From Herbaspirillum sp. AP02 (GTDB lineage: Bacteria > Pseudomonadota > Gammaproteobacteria > Burkholderiales > Burkholderiaceae_D), in contig NZ_JADWMY010000001.1 in NCBI RefSeq assembly GCF_015767275.1, positions 806,001-870,000 on the forward strand: DNA of 64,000 nucleotides, given 5' to 3'. Positions 32,280 to 40,977 of the stretch are shown piece by piece; positions within the stretch are counted from its first letter, which is position 1; each line of letters starts with the position of its first letter. The notes under the pieces were generated by a model that was given only the letters and a program-made list of their open reading frames with translations, ran no database searches and was not told the origin of the DNA. The translations under genes and the position numbers were made by a program.

Positions 32280-35200
32280 ATGAAACGTATGTTGTTCAAC
32301 GCAACGCAGCAGGAAGAACTGCGCGTGGCGATCGTTGACGGTCAGAAGCTGATCGACATCGACATCGAAACCACCGGACGCGAGCAGCGCAAGTCCAACA
32401 TCTACAAGGGCGTGATCACCCGCATCGAGCCCTCGCTGGAAGCCTGCTTCGTCAACTACGGCGAGGAGCGCCACGGTTTCCTGCCGTTCAAGGAAGTCGC
32501 CCGCACCTACTTCAAGGAAGGCGTCGACGTCCGTAGCGCCAGCATCAAGGAAGCGCTGCGCGAAGGCCAGGAAATCATCGTCCAGGTCGAAAAGGAAGAG
32601 CGCGGCAACAAGGGCGCCGCCCTGACCTCCTTCATCTCGCTGGCCGGCCGCTATCTGGTCCTGATGCCCAACAACCCGCGTGGTGGTGGTGTTTCCCGCC
32701 GCGTCGAAGGTGAAGACCGCCAGGAACTGCGCGAGACCATGGACAAGCTGGACCTGCCCAACGGCATGTCCGTCATCGCCCGCACCGCCGGCATCGGCCG
32801 TAACGTCGATGAACTGCAGTGGGACCTGAACTACCTGATGCAACTGTGGCGCGCCATCGAAGGCGCCGGCCAGTCGTCCTCGGGTGCCTTCCTGATCTAT
32901 CAGGAATCGTCGCTGGTCATCCGCGCCATCCGCGACTACTTCCAGCCCGACATCGGCGAAATCCTGATTGACACCGACGACATCCACGACCAGGCCCAGC
33001 AGTTCATGGCCCACGTGATGCCGGACATGGTCCATCGCGTCAAGCGCTATCGCGACGACGTGCCGCTGTTCTCGCGCTTCCAGATCGAACACCAGATCGA
33101 GACCGCCTACTCGCGTACGGTGCCGCTGCCCTCGGGCGGCGCCATCGTGATCGACCACACCGAAGCGCTGGTGTCGGTGGACGTGAACTCGGCACGCGCC
33201 ACCCGTGGCAGCGACATCGAGACCACCGCCTTCAATACCAACCTCGAAGCGGCTGATGAAGTGGCCCGCCAGTTGCGCCTGCGCGATCTGGGTGGCCTGA
33301 TCGTGATCGACTTCATCGACATGGAGAATTCCAAGAACCAGCGCGAAGTCGAAGGTCGCCTGAAGGATGCCCTGCACCACGACCGTGCCCGCGTCCAGAT
33401 GGGCAAGATCTCGCGCTTCGGCCTGATGGAACTGTCGCGTCAGCGCCTGCGTCCGTCGCTGTCCGAAGGCAGCCACGTGACCTGCCCGCGCTGCAATGGC
33501 ACCGGCCACATCCGCGATACCGAATCCTCCGCCCTGCAGGTGCTGCGCATCATCCAGGAAGAGGCGATGAAGGAAAATTCCGCCGCCATCCACGTGCAGG
33601 CACCGGTGGACGTCGCCGCCTTCCTGTTGAACGAAAAGCGTGGCGAAATCCTGAAGATCGAAACGCGTCATCGCGTCACGGTCATCATGATCCCCAACAA
33701 GCACCTGGAAACCCCGCACTACAAGATGGAACGGATCAAGCACGACGATCCGCGCCTGGACGAATCCCAGGCCAGCTACGCCATGGCCGAGCAGGCCGAT
33801 ACCGACATCGGCTACAGCAAGCGTCAGAAGGAAGAAGAGCGTCCGCGCCAGGAAGCCATGGTCAAGGGCATCACCCCCGACCAGCCGGCCCCGATCGTCG
33901 AACGCAAGGCAGCCGAACCGGTCGCCGCTGCCGTCCCGCCGCCGACCCTGGCACCGGAATCGGGCCTGCTGGGCAAGATCTTCGCCTTCTTCCGCAAGAA
34001 GCCCGTGGCCCCGCTGGAAGTGCCGGCCCCGGTCGAAGCCAAGGCCCCTGCCAAGCGCGACACCGAACGTGGCGGCCGTGGTGGAGACCGCAACGGTCGC
34101 GGCCGCAATCGCAATGATCGCAACGACCGTGGTGATCGTGCCGAACGTGGCGAGCGCAATGGCAATGGCGAACAACGCAATGCCCGCGGCCCGGCTGCGG
34201 TCGAGATGAAGGCAGGTGAACTGGCTGAAGCCAAGCAGGCACGCCCACCGCGTGGCCCGCGTGAGCCCAAGGAAGGTCGTGAACCGCGCGAAGGCCGTGA
34301 ACCGCGTGAAGCCCGCGAGGGTCGTGAAGTCCAGGGCCAGGAAGCCAAGGAAGCCCGTCGCAACGAGCCACGCGAAGCCCGTGAGCCGCGTGAAGGCCGT
34401 GAAACTCGCGAACCCCGCGAAGGTCGCGAACCGCGTCAACCACGTGAACCACGCGCCCCCCGTGGTGAACGCAAGGAAGCCCGCACCGAGGAAGGTCTGC
34501 CGCTGGAAGCCGCTCTGGCAGCCGGCGCCGCAACTGCCGGCGTCGCCGTGGCCGCTGGTGCCGTGGCACTGGCCAATGACGAGCAGGCAGCACAGCTGGA
34601 AGTGGCACAGGTCGAAGGTGGCGAAGGCGTTGAAGCCTCGGAAAATGCCGAAGGCGGCACCGAACCGCGCCGTCGTCGTCGTCGTGGCGGCCGCAACCGT
34701 CATCGTCGCGAACGTGACGAGAACGGCAACCTGATCGAAAACGCCGATGCCGATGCAGCTGAAGCTGAAGCTGGCGAAACCGGTGAAAACGGTGAACCCG
34801 TGTTCACTGCGACGCCGGCCGCAACGGTGGAAGTCGCCCAGGCCGCTGTGGCCCAGGCCTCTTTTGCTGCCTCGCCGGTTCCGGCCGACGTGGTTGAAGC
34901 AAGCGCAGCGCCGGCCGCTGTCCGTAGCGAAGCTGTCGCAGTGGAAAGCGGCGTGAACTCGGTGGAAGCCGTGGCCGCAGCCGCAGCCGAAGCGACCGAA
35001 GCCGTGTTCTCGCAGCAGGAAGCCATCGAACCACCGGCGCCGTCCATCGACGCCAGCTTCGCTCCGACGCCGGCCTTCGAACCTGCCCCGGCGCCTGCGC
35101 CCGTGCAAGCCCCTGCTGCCACTCCGGCAGCGTCGGAAGCACCGGTGCAGGTCGAGGTAGTGCAGCATGCCGCTCCGGCTACCAACCTGCCTCAACAGAT

Positions 35201-35498
35201 CAGCCTGCTGGATGCGGTGGAAACCACTGCGGCACCGGCCCCGGCTGCGTTCGCGCCTGCAGCCGCTGTCGAAGCTGCTGCTCCGGCCGCAACTGCCGGC
35301 AACGGCGGCCAGCCGGAGTCGCTGCAGCACATGCTGTCGCAAGCCGGCCTGACGCTGGCCACGACCGATCCGGTCAAGCTGCGCGCTGCACAAGAAGCCG
35401 CCGCCGCCTTCGTCCCGGCACCGCGTGCACCGCGCGAGCGCAAGCCGCTGCCGCCGCAGTCGAGCGAACCGCTGGTCCAGGTGGAAACGCGTCGCTGA
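32280..35498 (+). CDS. rne: Ribonuclease E
   Basis: A 1072-aa endoribonuclease and degradosome scaffold. The catalytic half (~1-510) has the S1 domain (SNIYKGVITRIEPSLEACFVNYG, shown in part as KGVITRIEPSLEA), the DNase I-like part with VSVDVNSARAT and LIVIDFIDMEN, and the Zn-link TCPRCNGTGH. An amphipathic GLLGKIFAFFRKKP near residue 562 is a likely membrane-targeting helix. The rest is disordered: Arg/Glu/Pro-rich repeats (REPREGREPREAREGRE, ~660-745), an Arg cluster RRRRRRGGRNRHRRE, and Ala/Pro-rich sequence. It ends LVQVETRR. The start ATG has GGAG 8 bp upstream. Confidence 0.97.
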   Translation: MKRMLFNATQQEELRVAIVDGQKLIDIDIETTGREQRKSNIYKGVITRIEPSLEACFVNYGEERHGFLPFKEVARTYFKEGVDVRSASIKEALREGQEIIVQVEKEERGNKGAALTSFISLAGRYLVLMPNNPRGGGVSRRVEGEDRQELRETMDKLDLPNGMSVIARTAGIGRNVDELQWDLNYLMQLWRAIEGAGQSSSGAFLIYQESSLVIRAIRDYFQPDIGEILIDTDDIHDQAQQFMAHVMPDMVHRVKRYRDDVPLFSRFQIEHQIETAYSRTVPLPSGGAIVIDHTEALVSVDVNSARATRGSDIETTAFNTNLEAADEVARQLRLRDLGGLIVIDFIDMENSKNQREVEGRLKDALHHDRARVQMGKISRFGLMELSRQRLRPSLSEGSHVTCPRCNGTGHIRDTESSALQVLRIIQEEAMKENSAAIHVQAPVDVAAFLLNEKRGEILKIETRHRVTVIMIPNKHLETPHYKMERIKHDDPRLDESQASYAMAEQADTDIGYSKRQKEEERPRQEAMVKGITPDQPAPIVERKAAEPVAAAVPPPTLAPESGLLGKIFAFFRKKPVAPLEVPAPVEAKAPAKRDTERGGRGGDRNGRGRNRNDRNDRGDRAERGERNGNGEQRNARGPAAVEMKAGELAEAKQARPPRGPREPKEGREPREGREPREAREGREVQGQEAKEARRNEPREAREPREGRETREPREGREPRQPREPRAPRGERKEARTEEGLPLEAALAAGAATAGVAVAAGAVALANDEQAAQLEVAQVEGGEGVEASENAEGGTEPRRRRRRGGRNRHRRERDENGNLIENADADAAEAEAGETGENGEPVFTATPAATVEVAQAAVAQASFAASPVPADVVEASAAPAAVRSEAVAVESGVNSVEAVAAAAAEATEAVFSQQEAIEPPAPSIDASFAPTPAFEPAPAPAPVQAPAATPAASEAPVQVEVVQHAAPATNLPQQISLLDAVETTAAPAPAAFAPAAAVEAAAPAATAGNGGQPESLQHMLSQAGLTLATTDPVKLRAAQEAAAAFVPAPRAPRERKPLPPQSSEPLVQVETRR

Positions 35499-35532
35499 TC
35501 GCTCAAGTGCAGTCGCACCGGTGATCACCAGG

Positions 35533-35558
35533 AAAAAGGGAGCTTCGGCTCCCTTTTT
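35533..35558 (+). terminator. Rho-independent terminator of rne
   Basis: A 10-bp stem AAAAGGGAGC/GCTCCCTTTT with a TTCG loop and a T-run. Confidence 0.93.
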
Positions 35559-35561
35559 TCT

Positions 35562-35609
35562 TGCCGGCTTTCCTACCGGTTTGCGTGCCGGCTTTCGTGC
35601 CGGTCTTTC
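35562..35609. repeat. Two-copy 24-bp tandem repeat
   Basis: The unit TGCCGGCTTTCnTnCCGGT plus five bases occurs twice head to tail, 18 of 24 positions identical, right behind the rne terminator. The remaining ~260 bp to moaA show nothing further that I can support; a TATCTT near 35840 is a weak -10 candidate. Confidence 0.55.
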
Positions 35610-35869
35610 ACCTCAGTCGGGCGACTGCCACCCTCCTGCCCTCTTGCCATCGGCAACTTGCCCCCTATCTGGTGACAGTTGGCCCGCCCTGGCAGCGATA
35701 CAGTGTCGGCCGCGCTGTGCCACAGTCACCCTGGTCGTGCGGCAAGGCCAGGCTGGTACAGGCTTTGCGCACGTTACCTGCACTTGCGGCATACTGAATA
35801 TGCATGAACCGACAGCAACGCCGTAGCGCCAGCCGTGCTATCTTTACACACCCTTTTTCACCAGCCCGT

Positions 35870-36985
35870 ATGAACAAGCGCGTCATTCCCATCGTCGATT
35901 ACCGGCAAGCGCCGTCCGCCAGCACGGCAGGCGTGATTGCGCCCCTGGCGATGGCACCGACCGGCTGGCTGGCCGACTCCCTGGGCCGCCCCCTGCACGA
36001 CCTGCGCATCTCGGTCACGGACCGCTGCAATTTCCGCTGTGTCTATTGCATGCCCAAGGATGTCTTCGACAAGCAATACCAGTTCCTGCCGCATTCCGAC
36101 CTGCTGACCTTCGAAGAGCTGACCCGCGTGGCCGCCCAGTTTGTCGCGCATGGCGTGCGCAAGATCCGCCTCACCGGCGGCGAACCGCTGCTGCGCAAGA
36201 ACATCGAGACCCTGATCGCCATGCTGGCCGCCTTGCGCACGCCCGATGGCGAGCCTGTCGATCTCACCCTGACCACCAATGGCACCCTGCTCAAGCAGAA
36301 GGCGCAGGCGCTCAAGGCTGCCGGCCTGCGGCGCGTGACGGTCTCGCTGGATTCGCTGGATGACGAGAGCTTCCGCCGCATGAACGATGTCGACTTCCCG
36401 GTGGCACGCGTGCTGGAAGGCATCGACGCCGCCCACGCCGCCGGCCTGGGACCGATCAAGATCAACATGGTGGTCAAGAAGGGCGTCAACGACGACCAGA
36501 TCCTGCCGATGGCGCGCCACTTCAAGGGGACACCGGCCATCCTGCGCTTCATCGAATACATGGATGTGGGCAGCTCCAACGGCTGGCGCATGGACGAGGT
36601 ACTGCCCTCCAGCGAAGTGGTGCGACGCATCTCGGCCGAGATGCCACTGCAGGTGGCCGACCCCAACTACACCGGCGAGACCGCCGAGCGCTGGCGCTAT
36701 GTCGATGGCGGCGGTGAGATTGGCGTGATCTCCAGCGTGACCCAGGCCTTCTGCCAGGATTGCTCGCGCGCCCGGCTCTCCACCGAAGGCAAGGTCTACA
36801 CTTGCCTGTTCGCCAGCGAGGGCCACGACCTGCGCAGCCTCCTGCGCAATGGCGCCAGCGACGCCGAGATGGCAGGCGCCATCGCCGCGCTGTGGGGCCA
36901 ACGGGGCGACCGCTATTCCGAATTGCGCAGCGCCATGCAAGCCGCCCCGGCACGCAAGGTCGAGATGTCCTATATCGGTGGCTAG
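35870..36985 (+). CDS. moaA: GTP 3',8-cyclase
   Basis: A 371-aa radical SAM enzyme for the first step of molybdenum-cofactor synthesis. The N-terminal cluster motif is CNFRCVYC, followed by MPKDVF. The C-terminal cluster ligands are in [10 protein letters not shown]...TC. The protein ends with the required Gly-Gly (YIGG). The ATG at 35870 ([12 protein letters not shown]) was chosen over an upstream in-frame ATG. First gene of a moaA-mobA-moeA run, 47 bp before mobA. Confidence 0.96.
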   Translation: MNKRVIPIVDYRQAPSASTAGVIAPLAMAPTGWLADSLGRPLHDLRISVTDRCNFRCVYCMPKDVFDKQYQFLPHSDLLTFEELTRVAAQFVAHGVRKIRLTGGEPLLRKNIETLIAMLAALRTPDGEPVDLTLTTNGTLLKQKAQALKAAGLRRVTVSLDSLDDESFRRMNDVDFPVARVLEGIDAAHAAGLGPIKINMVVKKGVNDDQILPMARHFKGTPAILRFIEYMDVGSSNGWRMDEVLPSSEVVRRISAEMPLQVADPNYTGETAERWRYVDGGGEIGVISSVTQAFCQDCSRARLSTEGKVYTCLFASEGHDLRSLLRNGASDAEMAGAIAALWGQRGDRYSELRSAMQAAPARKVEMSYIGG

Positions 36986-37032
36986 GCCTTCAGTTCCGCC
37001 TCCCGCCGCCCTGCCTCCTGTCCTCACCCGCC

Positions 37033-37653
37033 ATGGCCTCCCCCACCGCCAACACCCTGACCGCCAGCCACATCACCGGCCTGGTGCTGGCCGGCGGACG
37101 CGGCACGCGCATGGGCGGGGTCGACAAGGGCCTGCAACGGCTGCATGGCAAGCCGCTGGTGCAGCACGTGCTGGAGCGGCTGGCGCCGCAGGTCGGCACC
37201 CTGGCCGTCAACGCCAATCGCTCGCAACTGCACTATGCCAGCTTCGGCTACCCGGTCTGGAGCGACCTGCAAGCCGGCTTCCCCGGCCCGCTGGCGGGGC
37301 TGCAGAGTGGCCTGGCCCATTGCACCACCCCCTGGCTGGCCTGCGCCCCCTGCGATGCACCGCTGATCCCGTTTGACCTGGTGGCGCATCTGGCCGATGC
37401 CATTGCCGAGGTCGGCGCCGAGGCCGCCATCGCCGTTACCATCGGCGCGCAAGGCCGGCAGCGTCATCCTGTCTGCGCCTTGCTCAGCAGGAGCACCCGC
37501 GACGCCCTGGATGCCTTCCTCGCCACGGGTGAACGCAAGATGGAGCGCTGGTTCGCCACCCTCCAGTGCGTGGAAGTGGAATTCCCCGAAGAACACGCCT
37601 TCAGCAACATCAACACCGCGCCGGAGTTGCAACGGCTCGAAGAAGAACAATGA
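37033..37653 (+). CDS. mobA: Molybdenum cofactor guanylyltransferase
   Basis: A 206-aa nucleotidyltransferase that attaches GMP to Mo-molybdopterin, giving the MGD cofactor used by DMSO-reductase-family enzymes. The signature LAGGRGTRMGGVDKGL, with HGKPLVQHVLERL and CDAPLIPFDL, is complete. The ATG was placed at 37033 (MASPTANTLTASHITG). The stop overlaps the moeA start (ATGA). Confidence 0.95.
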   Translation: MASPTANTLTASHITGLVLAGGRGTRMGGVDKGLQRLHGKPLVQHVLERLAPQVGTLAVNANRSQLHYASFGYPVWSDLQAGFPGPLAGLQSGLAHCTTPWLACAPCDAPLIPFDLVAHLADAIAEVGAEAAIAVTIGAQGRQRHPVCALLSRSTRDALDAFLATGERKMERWFATLQCVEVEFPEEHAFSNINTAPELQRLEEEQ

Positions 37654-38936
37654 CCCATCCTTCCCTGAACGACATCGTCAGCTGCATCAGTGGCTATGAC
37701 CCCCACGCCATGACCGTGGCCCGTGCCCAGGCCGTGATCCAGGACTTCATCACCCCCATCGAGACGGTGGAAAAGCTGGCCATCCGCAGCGCGCTCTCGC
37801 GGGTACTGGCACGGGACATCATCTCCCGCATCGACGTCCCGGCCCATGACAACTCGGCCATGGATGGCTACGCCCTGCGCGGCGAAGACATTGCCGACGG
37901 CCAGGCGCGGCGCCTGCAGATCGTCGGCGCGGTCCATGCGGGCCAGCGCTTCGAGGGCAGCGTGCAGCGCGGCCAGTGCGTGCGCATCATGACCGGCGCC
38001 CCCATGCCGACCGGATGCGACACCGTCATCCCGCAGGAACTGACCACCGACGCCGACGACCAGGGCGTGACCCTGCCGCCCGGACGCGTACGGCCCGGTG
38101 ACAACCGCCGCCTGCGCGGCGAAGACCTGATGCAAGGCAGCGTGGCGCTGCCGCGCGGGCGCATCCTGCGGCCCTCCGACATCGGCCTGCTGGCCTCGCT
38201 GGGCATCGCCGAGGTGCCGGTGCAGCGCCGCCTGCGCGTGGCCTTCTTCTCCACGGGCGACGAACTGCGCTCGGTGGGCGAGCCGCTGGACGCAGGCTGC
38301 GTCTATGACTCCAACCGCTACACCCTGCACGGCATGCTGACCCGCCTGGGTTGCGAGGTACTGGACATGGGCGTGGTACCAGACGATCCGGTGGCGCTGG
38401 AAGCAGCCTTCCGCAGTGCCTGCGAAGAGGCCGACGCCGTCATCACCTCCGGCGGCGTGTCGGTGGGTGCCGCCGACTACACCAAGCAGATCATGGCCAG
38501 CCTGGGTGAAATGACGTTCTGGAAGATCGCCATGCGTCCCGGCCGGCCGCTGGCCTTTGGCCGCATCAGCTCGCGTGGACGCGATGCCTACCTGTTCGGC
38601 CTGCCCGGCAATCCGGTGGCGGTGACCGTCAGTTTTTCCTTCTTTGTACGCGACGCGCTGCTGCGGCTGGCCGGTGCCGAGTCCCGACCCTTGCCACGTC
38701 TACGGGTGACGACCGCCACGCCCATCCGCAAGAAGGCCGGTCGCACCGAATACCAGCGCGGCATCCTGGCACCCGACGCCGATGGCCGGTGGAGCGTGCG
38801 CCTGACCGGCATGCAGGGCTCAGGCATCCTGCGCTCGATGTCGGACGCCAATTGCATTCTCGAACTGGAGCATGCGCGCGGCGACGTGGCTGCCGGCGAA
38901 GAGGTCTCGGTGGTGCTGTTCGACGGTCTGGTCTGA
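37650..38936 (+). CDS. moeA: Molybdopterin molybdenumtransferase
   Basis: A 428-aa enzyme that inserts molybdate into adenylated molybdopterin. It has DVPAHDNSAMDGYAL, IMTGAPMPTGCDTVIPQE, the MoaB/Mog-like core STGDEL and TSGGVSVGAADYTK, and LPGNPVAVTVSF. A C-terminal beta-barrel domain IV follows. The start codon overlaps the mobA stop, so the two are probably translationally coupled. Confidence 0.96.
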   Translation: MTHPSLNDIVSCISGYDPHAMTVARAQAVIQDFITPIETVEKLAIRSALSRVLARDIISRIDVPAHDNSAMDGYALRGEDIADGQARRLQIVGAVHAGQRFEGSVQRGQCVRIMTGAPMPTGCDTVIPQELTTDADDQGVTLPPGRVRPGDNRRLRGEDLMQGSVALPRGRILRPSDIGLLASLGIAEVPVQRRLRVAFFSTGDELRSVGEPLDAGCVYDSNRYTLHGMLTRLGCEVLDMGVVPDDPVALEAAFRSACEEADAVITSGGVSVGAADYTKQIMASLGEMTFWKIAMRPGRPLAFGRISSRGRDAYLFGLPGNPVAVTVSFSFFVRDALLRLAGAESRPLPRLRVTTATPIRKKAGRTEYQRGILAPDADGRWSVRLTGMQGSGILRSMSDANCILELEHARGDVAAGEEVSVVLFDGLV

Positions 38937-38953
38937 AGCCGTCCCAGGATGAA

Positions 38954-38981
38954 AAAAGCGCGGTCAAGGCCGCGCTTTTTC
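38954..38981. terminator. Bidirectional terminator between moeA and rmuC
   Basis: A 10-bp stem AAAAGCGCGG/CCGCGCTTTT with loop TCAAGG, flanked by A and T runs. Confidence 0.88.
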
Positions 38982-39006
38982 GTTGTTGGACAGACGAATC
39001 AGCCGC

Positions 39007-40488
39007 TCAGACCGCCTCATCCGTATCACCCAGGTCCAGTTCCGCCGTCCCCAGCAGCTTCTGCGCATTGTCCGCCGGCAGTGCCTCCACCGACTTGAGC
39101 TTGCGGGTCATCTGGCGCGTACGGGTCTCGGCCTGATCGATGTTGCGGGCGGCGCGCTCCAATGCCACCTTGGTCGAAGCCAGCACTTCGCCGAACTTGC
39201 CGAACTCGGTCTTGACCGCACCCAGCACCTGCCACACTTCGGAGGATCGCTTCTCCAGCACCAGCGTGCGGAAGCCCATCTGCAGGCTATTCAACAGTGC
39301 CGACAGCGTCGACGGCCCGGCGATGGTCACCCGGCAGGTACGCTGCAGATCGTCGGACAGGCCCGGTCGGCGCATCACCTCGGCATACAGGCCTTCGGTG
39401 GGCAGGAACAAGATGGCGAAATCGGTCGTCAGCGGGGGCGACAGGTATTTCTCGGCGATGGTCTTGGCCTCGTTGCGCACGGCGCGCTCCAGCTCCTTGC
39501 CGGCGCTGGCGACGCCATCGGCGTCGGCGCGCTCGGCGGCATCGACCAGGCGTTCGTACTGTTCCTTGGGGAATTTGGCGTCGATGGGCATCCACACCGG
39601 CTCGCCCTCGTCCTTCGCACCCGGCAGGCGGATGGCGAATTCGACGCGCTCGCCGGTGCCGCGCACGGTCTCGACGTTCTTGGCGTACTGCTCGGGCGTG
39701 AGCATCTGTTCCAGCAGGATTTCCAGCTGCACTTCACCCCAGGTCCCACGGGTCTTGACGTTGGTCAGCACGCGCTTGAGATCGCCCACGCCGGTGGCCA
39801 GCTGCTGCATCTCGCCCAGGCCCTGATGCACCTTGTCCAGACGGTCCGAGACCAGCTTGAAGGATTCACCCAGGCGCTGTTCCAGCGTGGCGTGCAGCTT
39901 CTCGTCCACGGTCTTGCGCATCTCTTCCAGCTTGAGCGCGTTGTCATTCTGCAGATCCTTGATGCGGGCTTCCAGCGTGGCCCGCACTTCGCCCATGCGC
40001 TGGGCGTTGGATTCGGTCAGTGCCGACAGTTGCTGGTGCAGGGTATCGCCGAAGCGCTTGAGCGAGACCGCCTGCTCTTCGCGGTTGACCTGCGCCTGCA
40101 GGGTGACGGACTGGCGCATGCTGTCCAGTTGCTGGGCATTGGTTTCGTTCAGTTTCACGAGTTGCCGTGCGAAGCCATCGATCTGCTGGTTCTGCAGTCC
40201 GGCCACGCTGGACATCTGCGTGGCCAGCGTCTGCTGCAACTGGGCGAAGTTGCTGCCCAGCTCCTGGCGCGTGCTCTGGGCGCTGGCCTGGACCTGGCTG
40301 CGCAACTCGCGCTCGATGCGCTCGCCGGTGTCCTGCTGGTGGCGTTGCAGTTCCTGCTGCAGCTGCAACAGCATGTCCTCGATGGCAGCACTTGGATCGT
40401 CGCGCGAGCCGCCGCGCAGCAGCACCAGTAGCTGCAAGACGATGCCGACCACCACCAGGCCGGCCAGGATCATGTCAAATGTGTTCAT
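39007..40488 (-). CDS. rmuC: DNA recombination protein RmuC
   Basis: A 493-aa protein. One N-terminal membrane segment (MILAGLVVVGIVLQLLVLL) is followed by ~200 residues of coiled coil. The RmuC core has TRGTWGEVQLEILLEQML, MPIDAKFPKEQYERL and FAILFLPTEGLYAEVMR, a PD-(D/E)XK nuclease-like fold. RmuC limits recombination between short inverted repeats. It is last in a minus-strand group after the truncated haemoglobin gene, only 6 bp away. Confidence 0.94.
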   Translation of the reverse strand: MNTFDMILAGLVVVGIVLQLLVLLRGGSRDDPSAAIEDMLLQLQQELQRHQQDTGERIERELRSQVQASAQSTRQELGSNFAQLQQTLATQMSSVAGLQNQQIDGFARQLVKLNETNAQQLDSMRQSVTLQAQVNREEQAVSLKRFGDTLHQQLSALTESNAQRMGEVRATLEARIKDLQNDNALKLEEMRKTVDEKLHATLEQRLGESFKLVSDRLDKVHQGLGEMQQLATGVGDLKRVLTNVKTRGTWGEVQLEILLEQMLTPEQYAKNVETVRGTGERVEFAIRLPGAKDEGEPVWMPIDAKFPKEQYERLVDAAERADADGVASAGKELERAVRNEAKTIAEKYLSPPLTTDFAILFLPTEGLYAEVMRRPGLSDDLQRTCRVTIAGPSTLSALLNSLQMGFRTLVLEKRSSEVWQVLGAVKTEFGKFGEVLASTKVALERAARNIDQAETRTRQMTRKLKSVEALPADNAQKLLGTAELDLGDTDEAV

Positions 40489-40494
40489 GGGGTC

Positions 40495-40896
40495 TTACTC
40501 GGGCTTGTTGCGCATCCAGTCGGCGGTCTGGTAGAGCGCCGCCAGCAGGCGTTTCATCAGCTCGTCGGGCAGGCCCACGTCCTGCATGGCCCAGGTCATG
40601 CAACGCAGCCACTGGTCGCGCTCGGAGATGCCGATGGGGAAAGGCAGGTGACGTGCACGCAGGCGCGGATGGCCGAATTTTTCCATGTACAGGCTGGGAC
40701 CGCCGGTCCAGCCGGAGAGGAACATGTAGGTCTTCTCCCGCGAACCTTCCAGCGAAGGCGGATGCAGGGCGCGAATGCCGGCGAACTCCGGCTCCAGGTC
40801 CATCAGGTCGTAGAAACGGTCGACCATCTCGCGCAGTTTTTCAGCGCCGCCGATGAGGTCGAACGTGGTGGGTTGGTTGGGATCTTCGATTTGCAT
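40495..40896 (-). CDS. Group II truncated haemoglobin
   Basis: A 133-aa haem protein. The proximal-His region FGHPRLRARHLPFPI and the conserved Trp of helix G (QWLRCMTWAMQDVG) mark group II (trHbO). Likely roles are oxygen, NO or peroxide chemistry. The ATG at 40896 (MQIEDPNQPTTFDLIGG) was chosen over an upstream start. It precedes rmuC by 6 bp and is likely co-transcribed with it. Confidence 0.92.
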   Translation of the reverse strand: MQIEDPNQPTTFDLIGGAEKLREMVDRFYDLMDLEPEFAGIRALHPPSLEGSREKTYMFLSGWTGGPSLYMEKFGHPRLRARHLPFPIGISERDQWLRCMTWAMQDVGLPDELMKRLLAALYQTADWMRNKPE

Positions 40897-40977
40897 AAGA
40901 CCGCCATGATACCGCAGCCAACCCGCCATCGTCGGGCCGGCCGGCTGCGATCTGCAGCGCCTTTGACCTGGTGCGGA

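Noticed and set aside
32187-35528. A 1113-codon open frame on the minus strand, antisense to rne
   Set aside because: It mirrors the rne coding region, consists of low-complexity Gly/Arg/Phe/Ala sequence and has no recognisable domain. It is a product of high GC at third codon positions.
35610-35869. A molybdenum-cofactor riboswitch upstream of moaA
   Set aside because: I could not trace the conserved helices of that element in this stretch.
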